Below are positions 37,290 to 45,296 of a stretch of 64,000 nt of DNA, one piece after another. The stretch is from contig NZ_JODY01000003.1 of the NCBI RefSeq assembly GCF_000718015.1, positions 410,192-474,191 on the forward strand, written 5' to 3'. The notes beneath the pieces are model-generated. The model worked only from the letters and a program-made list of their open reading frames with translations. It ran no database searches and was not told the origin of the DNA. This DNA is from Streptomyces catenulae. GTDB taxonomy: Bacteria > Actinomycetota > Actinomycetes > Streptomycetales > Streptomycetaceae. Position numbers and translations under genes: made by a program. Each line of letters starts with the position of its first letter. Position 1 is the stretch's first letter.

Positions 37290-37353
37290 GGGGCATCGCT
37301 TCCCTTCGTGGGACCACCCGCGGACGGCCCCTGACGTGGTCGGATGTGGATTG

Positions 37354-37377
37354 CATACAGTCGACGAATACTGTATG
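37354..37377. promoter_or_regulatory. Perfect 8-8-8 palindrome upstream of oxalate operon
   Basis: CATACAGT and ACTGTATG form perfect 8-bp arms around an 8-bp spacer, 65 bases upstream of the TPP-enzyme start on its promoter side. The composition is far more AT-rich than the surroundings. It is a strong candidate for the binding site of the GntR regulator at 29433-30134, whose own upstream region contains the related TACAGT half-site. Confidence 0.7.
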
Positions 37378-37614
37378 AACCCGTTATCCCGCATCGCCCC
37401 GCCCGCTGTCCAGAGGGGGAAGGGTGGCGATCGAGCCAAGGATTGGTCATGCGCACACCGCACTCACGGAAAGCCCACGGTCACTGCCGACGACCGGGTT
37501 CCCGGCCGGCCCGGGGCGCCTGGGACGGCTGATCCACACGGGAACACCGCTCACCCGCGCACGCTTCGTCCCCTATCCCGCACTACGCACCGATCTGTCC
37601 AGCAGATGCGCAGG

Positions 37615-37643
37615 TGAAAGGCACTTCGAAACCTTGGTATTGT
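37615..37643 (+). promoter_or_regulatory. Probable tRNA-Leu promoter
   Basis: TGAAAG (37615-37620) and TATTGT (37638-37643) are separated by 17 bp and lie 42 bp before the tRNA 5' end, matching a vegetative sigma-70-type promoter. Confidence 0.55.
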
Positions 37644-37684
37644 TGTCCATGTCGCCGCGGGGAACACCCCGCGAAGACCACCTG

Positions 37685-37769
37685 GTCCGGGTGGCGGAAT
37701 GGCAGACGCGCTAGCTTGAGGTGCTAGTGCCCTTTATCGGGCGTGGGGGTTCAAGTCCCCCCTCGGACA
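37685..37769 (+). tRNA. tRNA-Leu (anticodon GAG)
   Basis: The 85-nt sequence folds as a class II tRNA. Acceptor arms GTCCGGG and CTCGGAC pair over seven positions with one G-T. The anticodon stem CTAGC/GCTAG encloses TTGAGGT, giving anticodon GAG. A long variable arm (TGCCCTTTATCGGGCG) identifies leucine, and the T arm is GGGGG-TTCAAGT-CCCCC. The discriminator is A and CCA is not encoded. It reads CTC, the second most used leucine codon in this genome type. The 3' side borders a lower-GC island. Confidence 0.97.
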
Positions 37770-37774
37770 CATGT

Positions 37775-37804
37775 GAAGGCCCCAGTCTTTCGGCTGGGGC
37801 CTTC
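37775..37804 (+). terminator. Terminator after tRNA-Leu
   Basis: A perfect 11-bp stem (GAAGGCCCCAG at 37775-37785, CTGGGGCCTTC at 37794-37804) with an eight-base loop lies six bases after the tRNA. Confidence 0.85.
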
Positions 37805-37859
37805 GTCGTGGAGATCCGCAGATGAAGCCTACGGTGCCCCTACGCAGACGGTGTCCTCG

Positions 37860-38624
37860 CTACAGAGGGTCAAGGAGTCCGCGAGTCTCCACCGACTTCT
37901 CGCCTGCGTAGGTGATGAAGATGGTGTCTTCTTCGATGTGAACGAGCGCTTTGTCGTCGAGGGAGCGCACTGTGCGGCGCAGGTTCGCCCGTGCAGAGCG
38001 GGGTACCCATTGCGTCAGCTCCGAGAACCCTGCGCCGCGCGCGCCGCGGATGTACAGATGGATCAGGATGTGATCGCTGACCCGCAGATCAGGGCGGAGC
38101 ACCTTCTGGCGTGTTCCGAATCCTTGTACCGCAGGCACCTTGCGGGTTACCAACTCCTCTACGAGGGCGCGAGCATGCTCCGGTGTGGTCCCTCCGCTGA
38201 GCCTTACGAATTCGGCGAGCACCCAGTCCAGGACTGCCACGACCAGCGTTGCGTCCTGAAGGTTGGGGTCGATGCCGTCCGCGAGATGCGCGGCATCCCG
38301 GCTGTTGCGGATGTCGTAGACCAGCCGAAGATGGCGAGGGATGTGGATGCGGATCGATTTCGGGTGGTCCGTGGAACGGAGTGACTGGAGCCGCTTTGTC
38401 ACCCGCTCCGTGTCCAGATTCCCGTTGAGCGGCGTGAATTTGCTACCCGCCGCGTACTCAAGGAGGCGGTAGGCGGCCTCGCAGAACCGTCCGCCCTCCA
38501 CCGCGCTGAGTCGATGTCCCCCTAGGTAGAAGTTGCGTTTCGCCTCCTCGTACGCGGTGACCAGTTCGTGGACGAGGGTTTTGTCGTAGGACTTGGACAG
38601 GACTTCGGTGACGGTGACGTTCAC
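37860..38624 (-). CDS. HEPN-like protein with C-terminal winged helix (candidate defence effector)
   Basis: I do not recognise a named family for this 254-aa protein. The N-terminal half (1-140) is helical and contains R106-N107-x5-H113 in YDIRNSRDAAHL, which fits the R-(N/D/H)-x(3-5)-H pattern of HEPN RNases, between the helices FCEAAYRLLEYAAG and VLDWVLAEFVRLS. The C-terminal part (about 178-245) looks like a winged helix-turn-helix ending in a DTIFIT wing. The GTG start (38622-38624) overlaps the TGA of the upstream gene, so the two are coupled. GC content and codon use are visibly lower than in neighbours, indicating acquisition. An RNase or toxin role is inference. Confidence 0.6.
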   Translation of the reverse strand: MNVTVTEVLSKSYDKTLVHELVTAYEEAKRNFYLGGHRLSAVEGGRFCEAAYRLLEYAAGSKFTPLNGNLDTERVTKRLQSLRSTDHPKSIRIHIPRHLRLVYDIRNSRDAAHLADGIDPNLQDATLVVAVLDWVLAEFVRLSGGTTPEHARALVEELVTRKVPAVQGFGTRQKVLRPDLRVSDHILIHLYIRGARGAGFSELTQWVPRSARANLRRTVRSLDDKALVHIEEDTIFITYAGEKSVETRGLLDPL

Positions 38625-39316
38625 TCCTCATCCTTTCCCTGAGGCTTGGCGCGCCTGCTGCTGTCACGTGAGCGCCTGCTCTTGAAGGGGTTGTTGCGGA
38701 GGGCCTGCTTCACCGCGTCTCTGTCCGGAAGCGCCTCGACCACTGCCTCGCCGCGGGGCGTGATCTGTTTGAGGCCGATTCCCGCAGAGACCAGGTATCC
38801 GTTCTGTCGGTCAGCGTTGTCGAAGTCCCGCGAAGGGTTCCCGAACTTCTGGGAGGCGGCCTCCGTGTTCAGCTGGACGATTTCCTGGATGCGGAAATGC
38901 GGGGTGTCGCGGTAGTGGCTCAGGTAGTAGCCGAGGCATGCCATACGCTCCACCAGGGACTGCGGTTTCTTGCTGCTGATGAAGTCGCGAGGGCGGGAGG
39001 TTTGGGGTGTTGCTCCGGATGGGCTGATGAGTGCCCCATCGGCTGCGTAGCCTGTGGCGCCGGACAGGTCGGGTACCGATACGTCGAGAGCCTCGATCAG
39101 CCACCGCAGCACCCGGCCTCGGTTCTCTTCGTCGAGTGTTTCCAAGGCGGCGTAGGAGGTGTGCAAGGCTCTGATCGATGCGTAGACCATGCCGGAACTC
39201 CCGCTGCGGAGGGCGAGCGCGCGGCTGACGGGTTCGGGGGCCGGGAACGGCGCCGGAGCCGGGGCAGGGGAGGGGGATGGCACTCCCTTGATGTCATGGT
39301 GCAGTGAATCGCTCAT
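38621..39316 (-). CDS. Unknown protein with winged-helix-like domain, partner of HEPN-like protein
   Basis: The 231-aa protein is unrecognised. After a Pro/Ala linker (residues 13-30), a helical part (40-80) is followed by a conserved-looking block at about 108-205: DFISSKKPQSLVERMACLGYYL, IQEIVQLNTEAASQKFGNPS, DNADRQNGYLV, KQITPRGEAVVEALPD. This looks like a DNA-binding or protein-binding winged helix. The tail is very basic (KSRRSRDSSRRAK). The ATG at 39316 follows AGAGAGG. It is co-translated with the HEPN-like gene, faces a divergent HTH-like gene, and belongs to the lower-GC island next to tRNA-Leu. Confidence 0.6.
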   Translation of the reverse strand: MSDSLHHDIKGVPSPSPAPAPAPFPAPEPVSRALALRSGSSGMVYASIRALHTSYAALETLDEENRGRVLRWLIEALDVSVPDLSGATGYAADGALISPSGATPQTSRPRDFISSKKPQSLVERMACLGYYLSHYRDTPHFRIQEIVQLNTEAASQKFGNPSRDFDNADRQNGYLVSAGIGLKQITPRGEAVVEALPDRDAVKQALRNNPFKSRRSRDSSRRAKPQGKDEE

Positions 39317-39349
39317 GGATACCTCTCTCGTGTCACGGGCCGCCGATGC

Positions 39350-39375
39350 TTGACCCGATGTGTTCGGTGGGTCAA
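39350..39375. promoter_or_regulatory. Inverted repeat TTGACCC-N12-GGGTCAA in island promoter
   Basis: Perfect 7-bp arms (39350-39356 and 39369-39375) lie in the 177-bp gap between the divergent island genes. The left arm doubles as a -35 (TTGACC) with a CAATCT -10 candidate 17 bp on (39373-39378). Repression of the plus-strand gene by binding here is plausible. Confidence 0.5.
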
Positions 39376-39390
39376 TCTCACAATGCTTAA

Positions 39391-39409
39391 GTCGCAGGTA
39401 CGTCGCAGG
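39391..39409. repeat. Direct repeat GTCGCAGG at 11-bp period
   Basis: GTCGCAGG occurs at 39391-39398 and 39402-39409, exactly one helical turn apart, in the same divergent intergenic region as the inverted repeat. This geometry suits cooperative protein binding. Confidence 0.45.
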
Positions 39410-39493
39410 CAGGGGTGGGCGTGTCGAGATGAGTGGCAAATCATTGGTGTGGCGGTGGACTTGCGCCCACGGTATGGAGTGGGAACTCAATAC

Positions 39494-40441
39494 ATGAGAG
39501 CTACACAGATTGCGGCGTGTGGAGAGCATCAGGAGATCAGGGAGTGGAACATCCAGGCCACGGGAAAGCGGCTGAGTGAACTTCTCGCTACCGTTCCTGC
39601 GTATGTGATGCAGTGGCGGAGATACGTGAAGCGGTCGCCTCGAGGGCTGAATCAGAACGCCATCGCGAAAGTTATCGACGAATATCTGTACGAGACTGGT
39701 CAGAGGGGAGAAGAATTCCATGCGCGGGCACTGAAGGACCGGGTGTCCCGGGCGCTTTCCGGAGCCTTTCTCACTGCCGAGACCTTGAACTGGTTCATGG
39801 ATGCCTTCTGCATGAGTCCGGAGGACCGAGCAATCTTGATGGATCTGCTCGACGGCAAGGACACTCCGTACAACGGCTTCTCCCACACTCTGCGGAAGAG
39901 GCATGACCTCCCGCACCGGCAGCGGCATCGCACAGTCATTGCGGTGGAACGCTATGACGTCGGACCATCAGGCTCGCTGTCCGGCCGCAATACGCACCAG
40001 GTGATCCGGGCTGCTGAGGACGGGGTCGACACCTACGTCTACAACCATGAGCCGGGAGCTGTGTCGACCGAGGTGATGCAGGGCGGGCGGCCGGGGCGTC
40101 GCTTCGAGTACGGCGAGGGGCTCCTCGGCATGGAGATCATTCTCCCGCGCCCCTTGGCACGGAATCAGACCACCCTGCTGGAATACCAGACCGTCTTCCA
40201 GCCTGACATTCGCAGCCGGGCAGAGGTTCGCAGAGCCGCTTTCGCCCGTGTGGAGAATGTCAGTCTCGTGGTGCGTTTCTCTTCCTGCCGTAGGCCGCGG
40301 GCGGCATGGTGGTGCGTTTGGGATGACCATTTCGGCGACAGCCCCGTCCGTGAATGGAGTGTGCCCTTTCAGGACATGCTGCTTCAGCGGTATGTCCCAC
40401 ACGCGGAGGAGACCGTGGTGGGGTTCCGTTGGGAGTGGTGA
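39494..40441 (+). CDS. HTH-like regulator/sensor protein of the island
   Basis: The 315-aa product from ATG 39494 belongs to what looks like an actinobacterial family with a helical, XRE-like N-terminal region (about 15-115: LNQNAIAKVIDEYL, RVSRALSGAFLTAETLNWFMDAFCMSPEDRAILMDLLDG) and a beta-rich C-terminal domain (about 130-315: RTVIAVERYDVGPSG, YVYNHEPGAVSTEVMQGGRPGRRFEYGEGLLGMEIILPRPL, TTLLEYQTVF, AWWCVWDD). It may be the regulator or sensor of the divergent two-gene module. The start is uncertain: no good ribosome-binding site, and GTG 39479 is in frame. It is lower in GC than its right-hand neighbours. Confidence 0.55.
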   Translation: MRATQIAACGEHQEIREWNIQATGKRLSELLATVPAYVMQWRRYVKRSPRGLNQNAIAKVIDEYLYETGQRGEEFHARALKDRVSRALSGAFLTAETLNWFMDAFCMSPEDRAILMDLLDGKDTPYNGFSHTLRKRHDLPHRQRHRTVIAVERYDVGPSGSLSGRNTHQVIRAAEDGVDTYVYNHEPGAVSTEVMQGGRPGRRFEYGEGLLGMEIILPRPLARNQTTLLEYQTVFQPDIRSRAEVRRAAFARVENVSLVVRFSSCRRPRAAWWCVWDDHFGDSPVREWSVPFQDMLLQRYVPHAEETVVGFRWEW

Positions 40442-40445
40442 GGCT

Positions 40446-40478
40446 GGGGCCGTGGACCACCGGTAGGTCCACGGCCCC
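40446..40478. terminator. Bidirectional hairpin at right end of island
   Basis: Perfect 13-bp inverted repeat (40446-40458 and 40466-40478, seven-base loop) between the island gene and the convergent APC permease. It marks the boundary back to high-GC sequence. Confidence 0.8.
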
Positions 40479-40484
40479 GGCGCT

Positions 40485-42023
40485 TCACGACCCCGCGGCA
40501 TGCCCCTCCAGCACCCCCGTGCGTTTGCGTTGGACGAACCAGTAGTAGAGGAAGCCGCCGCCGGCGACGACGCCGATGAAGAGGAAGGCGCCCCAGCGGA
40601 GGTACCAGTGCTGCGGGCCCGTCGCGTTGTAGACCGCTGCGCGGGGCCAGGCGAGGTTGAGGGACATCGCCAGGCCCCACAGGACGGCGAGGATGTTGAC
40701 GGGGAGGCCGAAGCGGCCCAGGGAGAAGGTGCCCTCGGCCGGGGTCCAGCGGCCGCGGAGCCGTTGGACCAGCATCGGGACGGTGACCATCAGATAGGCC
40801 AGGTAGATCATGATGATTGCGATGCTGGTGATCACCGAGAAGATCTGCGGCTGATTGACGTTGATCAGCAGGATCGCGACGCCCACCAGACCGATGATGA
40901 TCGCGGGCAGCACCGGCGTCTGGAAACGCGGGCTGACCTTCGCCAGCAGGGAGGCGGCGGGCAGATTGTTGTCCCGGGCCATGGCGAAGGCGAGGCGGAT
41001 GCCCGCGGTGTGCACCGCCAGCTCGCAGACGGTGATCGCGATGACCACACACCACAGCACGATCTGACCGACCGTCGAGCCCAACGTGGAGAGGACCACG
41101 TACTGGAGTCCGTCGACGGACAGCTCCTTGGCGTGCAGATCGGGCACCGCGAGGAGGGCGAAGAGCAGGATCAGACCGCCGATGAGGAACGAGGCGGTCA
41201 GGGCCCGCAGGATGGCGCGCGGGGCGTTGCGGCCGGGGTCCTTGGACTCCTCACCCAGCGAGGACGCGGTGTCGAAGCCGTACATGACGTACGCCGAGGC
41301 GAGCGAGGCGGTCAGGAAGGCGCCGAAGTAGCCGAGGCTCTGCCCCGTGCCCAGGCCGAAGGTCTTGGTCACCGCGGACGGGCCGCGGGTGATGTGCGCG
41401 GCGAGCAGGATGATCAGCACGATCGCGGCGATCAACTCGATGGCGACGCCCGCGGAGTTGATGCGCGCCATCAGCTTGACGCCGAACGCGTTCACCAGCG
41501 TGGTGAAGAGGATGAGGATGCTGCCCAGCAGTACGGCGTTGGCCGCCGCGTCCGTGCGGCCGCTGCCGTTGCCGATGAACTGGAACCACGACGAGATCTG
41601 CGGCAGCGTCACCTGATACGCCAGGGCCACCGCGGCCAGCGACACCATGGTGGCGGTGAGCATCATCCAGCCGCCGAGCCAGCCGACGTGCGGGCCGCCC
41701 ATCCGCTTCGCCCAGTTGTAGATCGACCCGGCCACCGGATAGCGGGCGGCCAGCTCGCAGAAGCAGAGCGCCACCATCAGCTGCCCGCAGAACACCATCG
41801 GCCAGGACCACCAGTACGCCGGTCCGCCGTGGGTGATGCCGAAGTAGAACAGCTGGAAGGTGCCGGTGAGGATGGAGATGTAGCTGATTCCGGCGGCGAA
41901 GGTGTGGAAGTTGCCGAGGGTGCGCTTCAGCTCCGGCTTGTAGCCGAACTCGGCCAGCGAAGCGTCGTCGTCATGCATGCCGTTGTCCCGGGTGCCGGGC
42001 GGCGGCGGGCCCGCCTCGCTCAC
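40485..42023 (-). CDS. APC-family amino acid/GABA permease
   Basis: The 512-aa protein has about 12 transmembrane helices and resembles the GABA permease/choline-type branch of the APC superfamily: NFHTFAAGISYISILTGTFQLFYFG, VAGSIYNWAKRMGG, YVMYGFDTASSLGEESKDPGRNAPRAILRAL. The GTG at 42023 overlaps the TGA of the aldehyde dehydrogenase gene (GTGA), giving translational coupling; ATG 41978 is an alternative start. Together the pair probably imports an amine such as GABA or a betaine precursor and oxidises the derived aldehyde. Confidence 0.85.
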   Translation of the reverse strand: MSEAGPPPPGTRDNGMHDDDASLAEFGYKPELKRTLGNFHTFAAGISYISILTGTFQLFYFGITHGGPAYWWSWPMVFCGQLMVALCFCELAARYPVAGSIYNWAKRMGGPHVGWLGGWMMLTATMVSLAAVALAYQVTLPQISSWFQFIGNGSGRTDAAANAVLLGSILILFTTLVNAFGVKLMARINSAGVAIELIAAIVLIILLAAHITRGPSAVTKTFGLGTGQSLGYFGAFLTASLASAYVMYGFDTASSLGEESKDPGRNAPRAILRALTASFLIGGLILLFALLAVPDLHAKELSVDGLQYVVLSTLGSTVGQIVLWCVVIAITVCELAVHTAGIRLAFAMARDNNLPAASLLAKVSPRFQTPVLPAIIIGLVGVAILLINVNQPQIFSVITSIAIIMIYLAYLMVTVPMLVQRLRGRWTPAEGTFSLGRFGLPVNILAVLWGLAMSLNLAWPRAAVYNATGPQHWYLRWGAFLFIGVVAGGGFLYYWFVQRKRTGVLEGHAAGS

Positions 42024-43489
42024 TCGAACCACCTCTGCGGCCGCGGCGCGGTGTTCCGCCACACGTGCTTGGCCTCCTGGTACTCGGCGAGGCCCGCGGG
42101 CCCCAGTTCCCGTCCGACACCGGACTGCTTCATGCCACCCCACTCGGCCTGCGGGACATACGGATGGAAGTCGTTGATCCAGACCGTGCCGGCCCGCATC
42201 CGGGACGCCACCCGGTGGGCCTTCCCGGCGTCCTGCGTCCAGACCGCCCCGGCCAGGCCGTACACCGTGTCGTTGGCGAGCCGGACCGCCTCGTCCTCGT
42301 CACGGAACCGCTCGACGGTCAGCACCGGCCCGAACGACTCGTCGTGGATCACCGACATGTCCGGGGTGCATTCGTCCAGCACCGTCGGCAGGTAGTAGAA
42401 GCCGTCACGGAGCGCCGGATCCTGCGGTGGTCCGCCGCCGCAGCGCAGCACGGCGCCCTCGGACAGCCCCGTCTCGACATACGCGGCGACCTTGTCGCGG
42501 TGTGCCGCGGAGATCAGCGGGCCGGTCCGGGCGTGCTCGTCGAAGGGGCCGCCGAGCGGGATCCGCCGGGCGCGGGCCACCAACTCGTCGACGAACCGGT
42601 CGTGCAGGTCGTTCTGGACGAGCAGCCGGGCGCCCGCCGAGCAGACCTGGCCGGAGTGGAGGAACACCGCGGTCAGCGCGTGGTCGACGGCGGTGTCGAA
42701 CTCGGCGTCGGAGAAGACGATGTTCGGGTTCTTGCCGCCCAGCTCCAGGGCGATCTTCTTGACGGTCGGAGCGGCCGCGGCCATGATCCGGCGGCCGGTG
42801 ACCAGACCGCCGGTGAACGAGACCAGATCCACCCGCGGGTCCTCGGTCAGCGGGGCGCCGACGAGCGGGCCGGTGCCCGGGGTGAGGTTGGCCGCGCCGT
42901 CCGGCAGGCCCGCCTCGGCCAGCAGCCGCATCAGATGGATCGCGGTGTGCGGGGTCAGCTCGCTGGGCTTGAGGACGAAGGTGTTCCCGGCGGCGAGCGC
43001 GGGGGCGACCTTCCACGCCGTCTGCAGCAGCGGGTAGTTCCACGGGGTGATCAGGGCGCAGACACCGACCGGCTCGTGGCGGACGGTGCTCTCGATCTCC
43101 GGCTGCCCGGTGTCCACCACCCGGTCGGTGCCGCCGGACGCCGCGAGGTTGCCGAAGTAGCGGAAGCAGTTCGCGATGTCGGCCATGTCGTAGACGCTCT
43201 CGACCAGCCGCTTGCCGGTGTCCAGCGATTCGGCGCGGGCCAGTGCGTCGGTGTCGCGCTCCAGCAGTGCGGCGACGCGCAGCAGCAGGGCGCCGCGCTC
43301 GGCGGCGGGGGTGCGCGGCCAGGGCCCGTCGTCGTACGCGCTGCGGGCGGCGCCGACCGCAGCGGCCGCGTCCTTGGGGCCGCCCTCGTCGACGGTCGCG
43401 ACCAGGGTGCCGTCCGCCGGGCAGCGGATCTCGCGCCGCCGTCCGTCGGCCGCTGAGGTCCAGCGGCCGCCGATGAACAGGTCCGGCAT
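42020..43489 (-). CDS. Aldehyde dehydrogenase (betaine-aldehyde type)
   Basis: The 489-aa NAD(P)-dependent aldehyde dehydrogenase shows ITPWNYPLLQTAWKVAPALAAGNTFVLKPSELTP, LVSFTGGLVTGRRIM, the catalytic Glu in KIALELGGKNPNIV and the catalytic Cys in HSGQVCSAGARLLV, plus ESFGPVLTV. The QVCSAGARL context resembles GbsA/BADH-type enzymes that make glycine betaine, or aminobutyraldehyde dehydrogenases. ATG 43489 follows GGAGG at seven bases. It is the first gene of a two-gene unit with the downstream permease. Confidence 0.88.
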   Translation of the reverse strand: MPDLFIGGRWTSAADGRRREIRCPADGTLVATVDEGGPKDAAAAVGAARSAYDDGPWPRTPAAERGALLLRVAALLERDTDALARAESLDTGKRLVESVYDMADIANCFRYFGNLAASGGTDRVVDTGQPEIESTVRHEPVGVCALITPWNYPLLQTAWKVAPALAAGNTFVLKPSELTPHTAIHLMRLLAEAGLPDGAANLTPGTGPLVGAPLTEDPRVDLVSFTGGLVTGRRIMAAAAPTVKKIALELGGKNPNIVFSDAEFDTAVDHALTAVFLHSGQVCSAGARLLVQNDLHDRFVDELVARARRIPLGGPFDEHARTGPLISAAHRDKVAAYVETGLSEGAVLRCGGGPPQDPALRDGFYYLPTVLDECTPDMSVIHDESFGPVLTVERFRDEDEAVRLANDTVYGLAGAVWTQDAGKAHRVASRMRAGTVWINDFHPYVPQAEWGGMKQSGVGRELGPAGLAEYQEAKHVWRNTAPRPQRWFE

Positions 43490-43864
43490 GGGAATGCCTC
43501 CGGTGTCCGGTTGTCGCGCCAGGCCGGCGGTGGGCGGGGCGCCGCCTGCCGCCGGGGTGCGGGCGCCGCGGGCCGCGGCCCGGCGATCCGCACCCGGGTG
43601 ATGATCTCGGTACCGAGCGTAGGCGCGGCGGTGCCGCTCCGCACGGCACGGCACCCCGGGCTTTCCCCCGAGCGTCGCGACGACAGCCCGTAAGGGTGCC
43701 GGGCCACCCGGCCGGTCCATCCCGGGGCACACCGCCCGCGGAGACGGCGCGTCCGCTCCTTTCGCCCCGGAATGACGGGACCCGGCACCGCTCACACCCC
43801 GTAAGGGAGCCGACCGGCCGCCCGTACGGGAACGGCGGCGCGCCCGGCGGGGGAGAATCGGTCC
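43490..43864. other. 375-bp divergent intergenic region with CCCGTAAGGG repeats
   Basis: The gap between the aldehyde dehydrogenase and DUF6314 genes contains the 10-mer CCCGTAAGGG twice, at 43686-43695 and 43798-43807. The rest is GC-rich with no gene recognised. Confidence 0.5.
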
Positions 43865-44359
43865 ATGCCCACCGCACCCGGCGGCCGTCCGCAGCCCCCG
43901 CACGCCTCGCCCCGCGCCGCCCGAACCTGCCGTCCGGTGCCCGATGTGGCGGCCTATCTCACCGGCCGCTGGAGCATCGAGCGGCGCGTCGTCGACGTAC
44001 GGGCCGGGGCCGAGGGCAGCTTCCGGGGCATCGCGGAGTTCCGGCCCGAGGGTGCGGACGGTGCGCTGCTGCATGTCGAGGAGGGCGAGCTGACCTGGGC
44101 GGACGCGGTGCATCCGGCCGGACGGACGCTGTGGCTGCGGCCCCGGCCGGACGGTACGGCCGCGGTGGAGTTCGCCGACGGCCGCCCCTTCCACGACCTC
44201 GATCTGCGGACCGGACACTGGCAGACCGTCCATCCGTGCGCCGCCGACCGCTACGCCGCGACGTTCACCGTGACCGGGCCGGACACCTGGGAGCTGGAGT
44301 GGCGGATCGAGGGACCGGCCAAGCAGGCGGTGCTGCGCTCGGTCTACCGCCGCCGGTAG
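43865..44359 (+). CDS. DUF6314 family protein
   Basis: The 164-aa protein matches the uncharacterised DUF6314 family: VAAYLTGRWSIERRVVDVRAGAEGSFRGIAEFRPEG, a central GRPFHDLDLRTGHWQTVHPCAADRYAATF, and the final WRIEGPAKQAVLRSVYRRR. It is predicted to be a small beta-barrel, lipocalin-like protein with an unknown ligand. The first 25 residues are low-complexity, so translation may begin later. The second CCCGTAAGGG repeat lies 58 bases upstream. Confidence 0.75.
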   Translation: MPTAPGGRPQPPHASPRAARTCRPVPDVAAYLTGRWSIERRVVDVRAGAEGSFRGIAEFRPEGADGALLHVEEGELTWADAVHPAGRTLWLRPRPDGTAAVEFADGRPFHDLDLRTGHWQTVHPCAADRYAATFTVTGPDTWELEWRIEGPAKQAVLRSVYRRR

Positions 44360-44417
44360 ACCGGGTGCGGCACCGGCCGCCCGGCGCGGCAACCGGCCGC
44401 GCGGACCCGGCACGGCG

Positions 44418-45296
44418 TCAGCCCTTCGTGGCGCGCAGCGCGTAGAGCATCGGGAAGATCGGCTCGTCGGGCGGCAGCCGCCACCAGCCGTTGTCGCCGG
44501 GGACCATGGTGTCGAACCGCTTCCACGGGGCCTCCTCCGTCTCCCGCAGCACATCGACGCGGAGCCCGGCGCCGGACACCGCCGTGACGACCTCACCGAT
44601 CCCGTGCCGCCACTCGTAACTCGTCCTCGCGTCCACCAGCTCCGGCCCGTCGGTGTACGTGTGCGGGCTGTCGCTCCGCAGCGGACCGCGTCCGGCGAGG
44701 TAGTCGTGGCGCAGGAGCAGTTCCTGGTTGTCGGGGGTCGGGGTGGGGCCGAGCGCGTCGAGCAGCGGGTGGAACTCGACGAGGTAGAGCATGCCGCCCG
44801 GGCGCAGCAGCGAGGCGATGATCCCGGCCCAGGCGGTGAGGTCGGGGAGGTAGCACAGGGCGCCCTTGCCGGTGTAGATCACGTCGAAGCGGCGGTCGCC
44901 GAGGGCCTCGGGCGCGCGGTGGACGTCGGAGTGGACGAAGGTGAGGTCGCGGCCGCCCTCGGCGGCGAGCCGCCGGGCCTCGGTCAGGGCGGCGGCGGAG
45001 AAGTCGAGGCCGGTGGCGCGGGCGCCGCGGTCGGCGAACGCGGCGGTCTCGGTGCCGAGGTGGCACTGGAGGTGGAGGAGGTCGCGGCCCCGCAGATCGC
45101 CCAGGTCCTGCCATTCGAAGGGGGCGAACCAGTCCTCGGCGGTGCGGGAGCCGTCCAGTCCGTAGAACTCGCTGGCGACGTGGACGGGGGTGCGGGCGTC
45201 CCAGTTGGCCTCGTTGGCCTTCACCATGTCCGCCACGGTCGGCCCGCTGTGCGGCGGTGTTCCGCTCTGCTCCGGCTCGCGCATCTGTGTGGTCAT
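44418..45296 (-). CDS. Class I SAM-dependent methyltransferase
   Basis: The 292-aa protein has VKANEANWDARTPVHVASEFYGLDG at its start and a methyltransferase core with DLLHLQCHLGTETAAFADRGARATGLDFSAAAL (motif I) and FDVIYTGKGALCYLPDLTAWAGIIASLLRPGGMLYLVEFHPL. The N-terminal pattern is typical of small-molecule methyltransferases common in actinomycetes; the substrate is unknown. ATG 45296 was chosen because the upstream extension is low-complexity. It is divergent from the SCP2-domain gene. Confidence 0.8.
   Translation of the reverse strand: MTTQMREPEQSGTPPHSGPTVADMVKANEANWDARTPVHVASEFYGLDGSRTAEDWFAPFEWQDLGDLRGRDLLHLQCHLGTETAAFADRGARATGLDFSAAALTEARRLAAEGGRDLTFVHSDVHRAPEALGDRRFDVIYTGKGALCYLPDLTAWAGIIASLLRPGGMLYLVEFHPLLDALGPTPTPDNQELLLRHDYLAGRGPLRSDSPHTYTDGPELVDARTSYEWRHGIGEVVTAVSGAGLRVDVLRETEEAPWKRFDTMVPGDNGWWRLPPDEPIFPMLYALRATKG

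Larger units (their letters stand above)
37290..37684. other. 395-bp intergenic region before tRNA-Leu
   Basis: Contains the operator palindrome of the oxalate operon near its left end and a tRNA promoter near its right end, both annotated separately. Short reading frames in between look like chance openings. Confidence 0.6.

Noticed and set aside
35583..37334. 583-aa plus-strand reading frame antisense to the TPP enzyme
   Set aside because: Arg/His/Pro-rich shadow sequence with no family features.
40440..40500. Second copy of the tRNA-Leu 3' end that would mark an att site for the island
   Set aside because: No repeat of the tRNA 3' segment was found near the island's right border and no integrase gene is present, so an integrative element is not claimed.
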